Below the pieces are notes generated by a model, which was not told the origin of the DNA, made no database searches, and saw only the letters and a list, made by a program, of their open reading frames with translations. From Rhodoferax sp. (GTDB taxonomy: Bacteria; Pseudomonadota; Gammaproteobacteria; Burkholderiales; Burkholderiaceae_C), in assembly GCA_031291295.1 (NCBI GenBank), contig JARLJI010000136.1, forward strand, positions 42,375 to 106,374: 64,000 nt of DNA, read 5' to 3'. The position numbers and the translations under genes are program-made. Below are positions 58,626-64,000 of this stretch, in pieces; within the stretch, counting starts at the first letter, position 1; the number at the start of each line of letters is the position of its first letter.

Positions 58626-59167
58626 TCGGCGGCCCCCTTGAGCTGGAACATCCGACACAGCACGCCATCCCGGTCGATGAAATGGTGCTTGAGCGCGGCC
58701 GCCACATGCAGGATGACGGCTCCGAGCAGCGCGTAGTTGAGGATGCGGTGCAGCGCCAGCAGCAGCCGGCCCAGCGCTTCATTTTTAGTCAGCAGGTCGG
58801 GCAGCGGCCACAGGCCCAGGTAGACCGTTGTCACCCCTTGGGCCGAACTCATGAGCCAGCCCGAAATGGGAATGACGGCCATCAGCACATACAGCAGCAG
58901 GTGGCCGGCATTGGCTGCGGTTTGCTCCCACGCGGGCATGCCCGCGGGCAACGGCGGCGGCGCATGCCAGGTGCGCCACAGGATACGCAGCAGCAGCAAC
59001 GCCCAGACGCTGACGCCGATCCACTTGTGGTACGAGAAGAGCCGCAGCTTGAGCGGGCTCAGCGGCAAGTCGGCCATCGACAGTCCCAGACAAAACCCGG
59101 TCACGATGAGCAGCGCCATGAGGCCATGCAGGACGATGGCGGTACGGGTGTAGCGAGGTAGCGGCAA
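58622..59167 (-). CDS. Cytochrome b561 family membrane protein
   Basis: I prefer a TTG start at 59167 (PLPRYTRTAIVLHGL, about 181 residues) because GGAGA lies six bases upstream and the family starts this way; the frame is open to 59299. Four transmembrane helices are visible (AIVLHGLMALLIVTGFCLGL, GVSVWALLLLRILW, AGHLLLYVLMAVIPISGW, ILNYALLGAVILHVAAAL). Heme-ligating His occur in VLHGL, SYHKW, AGHLL and ALKHHF. It moves electrons between quinone and a periplasmic partner. The two YceI genes follow in the same operon. Confidence 0.85.
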   Translation of the reverse strand: MPLPRYTRTAIVLHGLMALLIVTGFCLGLSMADLPLSPLKLRLFSYHKWIGVSVWALLLLRILWRTWHAPPPLPAGMPAWEQTAANAGHLLLYVLMAVIPISGWLMSSAQGVTTVYLGLWPLPDLLTKNEALGRLLLALHRILNYALLGAVILHVAAALKHHFIDRDGVLCRMFQLKGAAE

Positions 59168-59327
59168 GCTGCTCTCCAACGACGCCGGATGGCGCCCGGC
59201 GCGCTTCAATTGTGAGCCTGCCGCACGAGGGGTGCAAGCCGGGCCTGCGCGTCCGCGCCAATACCTGCCGGTACGCGCCGACCGCCCCTTGCACAGCATC
59301 GAATGCTGCGCAGCGGCCCCGTGACGC

Positions 59328-62300
59328 CTATTGGGTCGCCAGGTTCAGGTCGGCGTGCGGGCTCCACTTCGCGCCGGGCTTGCCCTCGGTCGCGGGCTGG
59401 TCGGCCGCCGCCTTGGGCGCGCCCAGGAACAGCTGCTGCGCCGGCACCTGCTTTGTCGCCAGATAGTCCTTCACCGCCTCGCCCCGCGCCAATGCCAGTT
59501 CGCGCATCGCGTCTTCGGTGACCGGGATATTGGCCATCAGCAGCGACTCCATCTCGGCCTGCGGAATATCCTTGGCCATGCCGATCAGGTTGCGCGGCTT
59601 GGGCAGGTCGGCGTGCTTGTAGACCTGCTTCAGCAGGGCCGGGTATTCGGCATCGCTGACCGTAGTGGCCAGGGCCGCGGCACCCGCAGCAGCCGATGCG
59701 GCGGCTGCCGGCGCCGGGGCTGCGCTACCACCAATCGTTGTCTCGCGGCGCTTTTCGGCGCGCACCATCGCGTTCAGGCGCTCGCGCCGGTAGCCCTCAA
59801 TCTCGGCATCCAGGCTGGAGGTGCCGACCACGGTCATCTTGAGCGCGGGGCGCTCGGCCAGCGCCTTGGCCACCTTGTCCAGGCTTTGCCGGGCGTCCGG
59901 CGTCAGCACCGCGCTGCCGGGCGCGAACGCCACGGTGCTGAGCTCGTCACCGCCGCCGCCAAACGCATTGGCGAGCAGGCTGAACGGCGCGGTCACGGCC
60001 TTGACGATCAGGTTGATGATGGCCTTGAAGATGATGGGCCCGAGGCTGAACTGCGGGTCGTTCAGCGAGCCGCTGATCGGCAGGTCCAGGTTGATCACGC
60101 CGTTGCGGTCGGCCAGCAGCGCCACCGCGAGCTTGACCGGCAGGCTGGCGGGCGCGCCCTTGACCTCCTCGCCAAAGCTCAACTGGTTCAGCACCAGATT
60201 GTTCTTGGCGGTGAGCTGGCCGTTGGGCAGCACCACGTAGTTCACGTCCAGGCTCATCTTGCCGCGCTCGATGCCATGGCCCGCGTACTTGATGGCGTAC
60301 GGCGACAGCGGCGGCAGCTCCAGGTCACGCACCTTGCCCGTGATGTCCAGCGCCAGCGGCTTGGCCAGCGGATTCAGTTTGCCGGTGATCTCCAGCGAGG
60401 CCGTGCCCTCGGCCTTGCCGCTCAGTTCCAGGTCGGCCATGTTGGGCGCGCCAGCGGGCGCGACGCTGGAGAACGCGCTGAGCTTGCCGGTGAGCTCGGT
60501 CAGGTCGGCCGAGTAGTTGGGCTTGATGAAATGGTCGGAGAACAGCACCTTGCCGTTGATCAGGCTGATCGGGCCGATGTTGACGATGGGCGCCGGCGCA
60601 CCACCTACGGCGGGCACCGACGATGCCGTGGATACGGGGGGCACGGGCACGGGCATGGCCGGGGCTGCGGCAGAAGCCGACGCGGCGGCGGAGGCCGGTG
60701 CGGCCGCGACCGGCTGCGCCGACGACTTCACCAGGTCCTGCAGGTTGATGCGCCCGTTCGGGTTGATGATCACGCGCGCATAGAAGTCGCTGAGCGCGGT
60801 CCCGCGCACATTGACCCGGGTGGCGGCGCCGGGCTTCATGGCCAGGTCGAGGCCGCGCACGCTCAGGGCTTTCCACTGCAGCAGCGGCTCGATGACGGGT
60901 TGCTGGCTGCCGGCCGCCGCCACGGCCGTGGCTTTGGGCGCAGCCCCTGCGGTGGCGGTCGACGTCGCGGCGGCAGCGGCCACGCCCGGCAACACGCTGT
61001 TGGCGCGAAAGTCCTCCAGCGCCGAGTCGCCCGTGACTTTGACCACTGGACCGGCCTTGCTCTCGAGGTAGTGCACCTGCCCCTTGAAGCTGGCGTCGGC
61101 GCGCAGCAGCCGGATGTTCAGCGCATCGCCAAAATAAGGCTCGAACGCGTGCAGCGGCAGGCGCACCGCCTGCACCTGGCCTTGCGCGGACAAGGGGCTC
61201 AAACCCAGATCGCCGTGGTACTCCAGCCGGCCGGGTTCGGTGCGCCCCGCTCCGACACGCGCCGAGACGGTGAGGGGCGACGGCTTTTGACTGTCCAGCG
61301 CAAAGTCCTTCAGCTGGATCGTGAGCTTTGATACCTCGAACGCCACGGGCCGCGGCATCGCCGCATCCCGGTACGACACGGCGCCGCCCTCGACAGCTAC
61401 TTCACTGATAGCAATCTGCCAAGGCTTGGCGGTGGCTACAGGTCGTTTTGATGCAGATCCCCGGGGCGCACCCGAGGCTGCCGGCTGTTTCAGCCAGCGC
61501 TCGAACATCCAGCGCTTGTCAGCCCCGCGCTCCACGCTGGCGTGCGGGTCGGTGACCGCCAGCTTGCCCACGCTCACCGTCTGTTTGTCCAAATCGATCT
61601 GTGCGTCGGCCACCTCGATCTGCTTGATGCTGGGCAGCGCCGCGTTGCGCGGATTCCGGGCCCTGGGCTGGCTCACGGCCTTGCCATCGGCGAGCGCCAG
61701 ATTCTCCAGCGTGAGCTGTTTCACGCCGAGCAGCAGGCCGGTCGCCTGTGCGCCGGCCGCAGGCGCCTTCCAGTCCGCGTTCAGCTGGGCCGTCAGCTGG
61801 CCGTTCAGCCCGGGTTCGATGAAGGAGGCGAGGTACGGCGCAGCCAGGCTCAGCGGCAGGGCCTTCACGTTGGCCGCCACGCTGACCATGCGGTCCGTGG
61901 CCGCGCCGCCAAAGCTCAGGCTGGCGGCTTGGGGCGCCTCGCTCGCTGGCGCCGCCGCGGTCGATGCGGCCGTAGAGGCAGTCGCCGGGGCCAGCACTGC
62001 CGAACCGCTGAACTGCAGCGGCTTGGCAAACGGCAGCGCGATGGCGGCCGCGTCGAACACCAGATCGTGCAGGGCCAGCTGCGCATGGGGCGCGGTGGTC
62101 TCGTCGGTCCACGCTACCGTCCCGCCGCGCACGGCGACCTTGTCGATTTCGATTTTCCACGCATTGGCTTCGGCCTCTTTTGTAGCTGCAGCCCGCGTGG
62201 CATCTTCGCTTTTGGCTCCGTTTTTGGTAGCAACCGGGGTGCTGGATTCGGCCGCCGGCGTGGCCGCGAGGTCCAGATTGAGCCGCCCTGCCGCGTCGCG

Positions 62301-63287
62301 CCGCACCGCCACACTCGGGCCGGCCAGCTCAACCGACGCGATTTTGGCGCGTTGCGCCAGCGGCTGCACGTCCGCCAGCGTGAGTTTGAGCGCGTCGAAC
62401 GCCAGCAGGTCCTGCGTTTTGGCGTCGGTCAGTTTCACATGGCTGACCTGCACCGTGCCACTGAGCTTGACCGAGGTCGCGGTCGTCTGCTCGAATGCCA
62501 CGCGCAGGTCGGTGTCGATCACACCCGTCTGCAGCCGTATCGGCAGGCTGGCCGGGATGTAGCCCAGGTAAGGCGCGAGGTCGAACCCCGCGAGCTTGAT
62601 GGTGGCATCGGTCTTGTGGGTCTGGGCGAACGGCGTGCCTTGGGCAGCCGAGTCGAAATGGCTGCCATTGAGCGTGAAGGCCAGCCTTGGTGTGACCACC
62701 ACGTCGCGCTTGGAATCCAGGTTGCTCAGAAACGGCACGCTCAGCGTCAAATCGCGCAACTGATGGGTTTTGCCGACCGCCTTGTCGGTAAAGTCCACCG
62801 AGCCGCCGTTAAGCGCCAGGTTGTACAGCGCGAAGTGCAGCGGTTTGCCGGGCGGCTTGCTGGACGGCTGGCTGAGCCGGGTCAGGATGTCGTCGATGTC
62901 ATAGTGGCCGTCCGAGAGGCGGGTCAGCTTCAGGCTCGGGGCATCGGCCGCGACGGCGTCGACCACCGGCGCCAGCCGCAGGATCGACTGCAGCGCTGCA
63001 TCTATATAGAGACGCTGCACGTGCAGCTGCTGCCCGGCGCCGTCGGCTGTGGCAACGGCCAGGTCGGTCAGCGTGAATTCCAGCGTCCAGGGCTTGAAAT
63101 CGACCGCGCCGATGGTGACCTTGCGACCCAGCTGCTCGCTGGCTATTTTCTGGGCCTGGCTTTTGACGATAGGCGGCACCGCCAGCCAGCCGACGCCCCA
63201 CAACACCACCACGCCGGCAGCCGTCCACGCCATGCGCCGCACCCACTTGTTGTTTTTGATGGTGCTCTTGATGGATTGCAGGTTCAT
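59328..63287 (-). CDS. Large DUF748 domain protein (AsmA-like)
   Basis: This 1319-residue protein has one N-terminal transmembrane helix (MAWTAAGVVVLWGVGWLAVP, residues 19-38) and a very long periplasmic portion made of AsmA/DUF748-like beta repeats (NGGSVDFTDKAVG, INGKVLFSDHFIKPNYSADLTELTG). Near the C-terminus an OmpA-like segment (TPDARQSLDKVAKALAERPALKMTVVGTSS) may bind peptidoglycan. AsmA-clan proteins act in outer-membrane lipid transport. Ala/Pro/Ser-rich linkers occur around residues 450-480 and 850-905. Two AT-richer stretches (61396-61453, 62171-62235) resemble dispersed repeats translated in frame. Confidence 0.88.
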   Translation of the reverse strand: MNLQSIKSTIKNNKWVRRMAWTAAGVVVLWGVGWLAVPPIVKSQAQKIASEQLGRKVTIGAVDFKPWTLEFTLTDLAVATADGAGQQLHVQRLYIDAALQSILRLAPVVDAVAADAPSLKLTRLSDGHYDIDDILTRLSQPSSKPPGKPLHFALYNLALNGGSVDFTDKAVGKTHQLRDLTLSVPFLSNLDSKRDVVVTPRLAFTLNGSHFDSAAQGTPFAQTHKTDATIKLAGFDLAPYLGYIPASLPIRLQTGVIDTDLRVAFEQTTATSVKLSGTVQVSHVKLTDAKTQDLLAFDALKLTLADVQPLAQRAKIASVELAGPSVAVRRDAAGRLNLDLAATPAAESSTPVATKNGAKSEDATRAAATKEAEANAWKIEIDKVAVRGGTVAWTDETTAPHAQLALHDLVFDAAAIALPFAKPLQFSGSAVLAPATASTAASTAAAPASEAPQAASLSFGGAATDRMVSVAANVKALPLSLAAPYLASFIEPGLNGQLTAQLNADWKAPAAGAQATGLLLGVKQLTLENLALADGKAVSQPRARNPRNAALPSIKQIEVADAQIDLDKQTVSVGKLAVTDPHASVERGADKRWMFERWLKQPAASGAPRGSASKRPVATAKPWQIAISEVAVEGGAVSYRDAAMPRPVAFEVSKLTIQLKDFALDSQKPSPLTVSARVGAGRTEPGRLEYHGDLGLSPLSAQGQVQAVRLPLHAFEPYFGDALNIRLLRADASFKGQVHYLESKAGPVVKVTGDSALEDFRANSVLPGVAAAAATSTATAGAAPKATAVAAAGSQQPVIEPLLQWKALSVRGLDLAMKPGAATRVNVRGTALSDFYARVIINPNGRINLQDLVKSSAQPVAAAPASAAASASAAAPAMPVPVPPVSTASSVPAVGGAPAPIVNIGPISLINGKVLFSDHFIKPNYSADLTELTGKLSAFSSVAPAGAPNMADLELSGKAEGTASLEITGKLNPLAKPLALDITGKVRDLELPPLSPYAIKYAGHGIERGKMSLDVNYVVLPNGQLTAKNNLVLNQLSFGEEVKGAPASLPVKLAVALLADRNGVINLDLPISGSLNDPQFSLGPIIFKAIINLIVKAVTAPFSLLANAFGGGGDELSTVAFAPGSAVLTPDARQSLDKVAKALAERPALKMTVVGTSSLDAEIEGYRRERLNAMVRAEKRRETTIGGSAAPAPAAAASAAAGAAALATTVSDAEYPALLKQVYKHADLPKPRNLIGMAKDIPQAEMESLLMANIPVTEDAMRELALARGEAVKDYLATKQVPAQQLFLGAPKAAADQPATEGKPGAKWSPHADLNLATQ
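61396..61453 (+). repeat. Repeat-like insert inside the DUF748 gene
   Basis: CTACTTCACTGATAGCAATC at 61398-61417, then GCGGTGGCTACAGGTCGTTTTG. Shares TGATAGC and GGCTACAG blocks with the hpnC and DUF349 copies. More AT-rich than the gene around it. A second, more degenerate candidate (TTTTGTAGCTGCAGCC, then TTTTTGGTAGCAACC) lies at 62178-62235. Confidence 0.45.
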
Positions 63288-63902
63288 GCCCCGAGTTTAT
63301 TCAATGCGCCATGGCGAGGCAAAAATAAGAAAGCCCGGAGGATCTGCCTGCAGCATCTCCAACCGGGCCTGACGGCAGCCAAAAGGCCAATGCCGTCTGG
63401 GTTCGCAGGCGGGAGATTGAAGTCCCGCACTGCGTAGGAAGCAATGGATTGCTTCCATGAAAAGCCGGGGCTGCTTCGTCAGCCACACCTCATGGCGGGG
63501 ACTGGCTCCTACCGGCGGTCGCCCAATTGCTCAGGCCTTGTTACCTTAGTCACTGGCCGGTGAAATTGCAAATCGGATTTTCAATGAGCCGGGGCCGCGT
63601 GATTGGAAGATTTTCAAAAAATTGCAGCCCGCCATGGTAGGCCGCCATCAAAGCCTGCCCCGCTGTGGCCCGCGCGTACCCCGCCCGATCCGGTCGCATC
63701 ATGGAGCGTTCGCCCCGCACACCCCGAAACCAGCTTGAAAAGCCGCCGCTCAGCTATCGTTTGAGGAGCATGCGCCGGCCGGGCGGGCCAGCACGAGGCG
63801 CATTTGCCGGATCACCGGGCCCCCCGATTCCGCCCTGTTTCGCATAAAACTGTACGTATATAAGGGGTATCCTCTTAGCTCCAGCAATTACAAAACTACT
63901 GG
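63288..63902. other. Intergenic region before the IS1595-like transposase
   Basis: No supported gene in 615 bp. A perfect hairpin, GGAAGCAAT (63438-63446) with ATTGCTTCC (63449-63457), may be part of a terminator after a plus-strand element. Reading frames of 60-66 codons here have no ribosome sites. The IS end may begin near 63864 (GGGGTATCCTCTTA), since IS1595-type ends start with a G-run; this is a guess without the other end. Confidence 0.4.
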
Positions 63903-64000
63903 ATGGACGTACATATAATAACGCCAACTGCGGGCAAGGACTACCCCCAGACATGGAACGAATTTCTCGACTGGTTTGCCACCGAAGAGGCGTGCCTTGC
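63903..64000 (+). CDS. IS1595-family transposase, N-terminal part (cut by window end)
   Basis: The 32 codons visible (MDVHIITPTAGKDYPQTWNE, then FLDWFATEEACL) match the start of IS1595-type transposases, where the pattern P-TW-EF--WF-TE-AC leads into a zinc-finger CPxC segment lying beyond the window. These use a DDE-type mechanism. The upstream leader has only a weak ribosome site. Only the first part is available, so completeness is unknown. Confidence 0.75.
   Translation, partial: MDVHIITPTAGKDYPQTWNEFLDWFATEEACL

Overview
The window looks like a chromosomal segment of a Burkholderiales bacterium, most likely family Comamonadaceae (Rhodoferax/Polaromonas-like). This rests on GC-rich codon use, the gene complement and order (narHJI plus parvulin; clpP-clpX-lon; hpnCDE; lysC-tilS-accA), and dispersed mini-repeats of a kind I associate with that family. 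The genus is inference; no database was searched.

Layout. 1-6.7 kb: end of a respiratory nitrate reductase operon (narH', narJ, narI, a parvulin), a small unknown gene divergent from a cobalamin-dependent ribonucleotide reductase with FNR/Anr-like sites between them, and a DUF6806-like gene. 6.7-14.6 kb: island 1, a P4-like element in the 3' end of tRNA-Leu(UAA), with integrase, AlpA-like regulator, P4-type primase-helicase, a possible PC4-like ssDNA-binding protein, iterons and a little secreted/lipoprotein cargo. 14.6-21.2 kb: tRNA-Leu, tRNA-Cys, tRNA-Gly, then lon, clpX, clpP, tig and tRNA-Leu(UAG), all on the minus strand. 21.3-26.3 kb: hpnC-hpnD-hpnE (squalene for hopanoids), a HAD phosphatase and ferrochelatase. 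26.4-34.2 kb: a branched-chain-amino-acid-type ABC transporter operon with an alpha/beta hydrolase, preceded by a sigma-54 activator gene and a well-formed -24/-12 promoter. 34.3-35.6 kb: two neighbouring pseudogenes (hslR and a gltI-like gene), each broken by one in-frame TAG.

35.75-44.14 kb: island 2, an 8.4 kb element in the 3' end of tRNA-Ser(GCU), bounded by a perfect 14-bp direct repeat. Insertion moved the tRNA's apparent native terminator to the far end of the element. It encodes an integrase, an AlpA-like regulator, a winged-helix replication-initiator-like protein whose gene contains four 15-bp iterons, an orphan tail tape-measure-like protein and an HGG-motif protein that may be terminase- or packaging-related. 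No capsid, portal, large terminase or lysis genes are visible. It looks like a phage satellite or a related minimalist element and is the most interesting object in the window.

44.2-63.3 kb: housekeeping genes (lysC, tilS, accA, an AlkA-like glycosylase, cysS, a TPR protein, two cyclophilins, lpxH, an MtfA-like peptidase, two tandem DUF433 genes, a DUF349 protein, two YceI proteins with a cytochrome b561, and a large DUF748 protein). The last 100 bases hold the start of an IS1595-like transposase gene. A dispersed repeat family occurs between genes and, unusually, in frame inside several genes.
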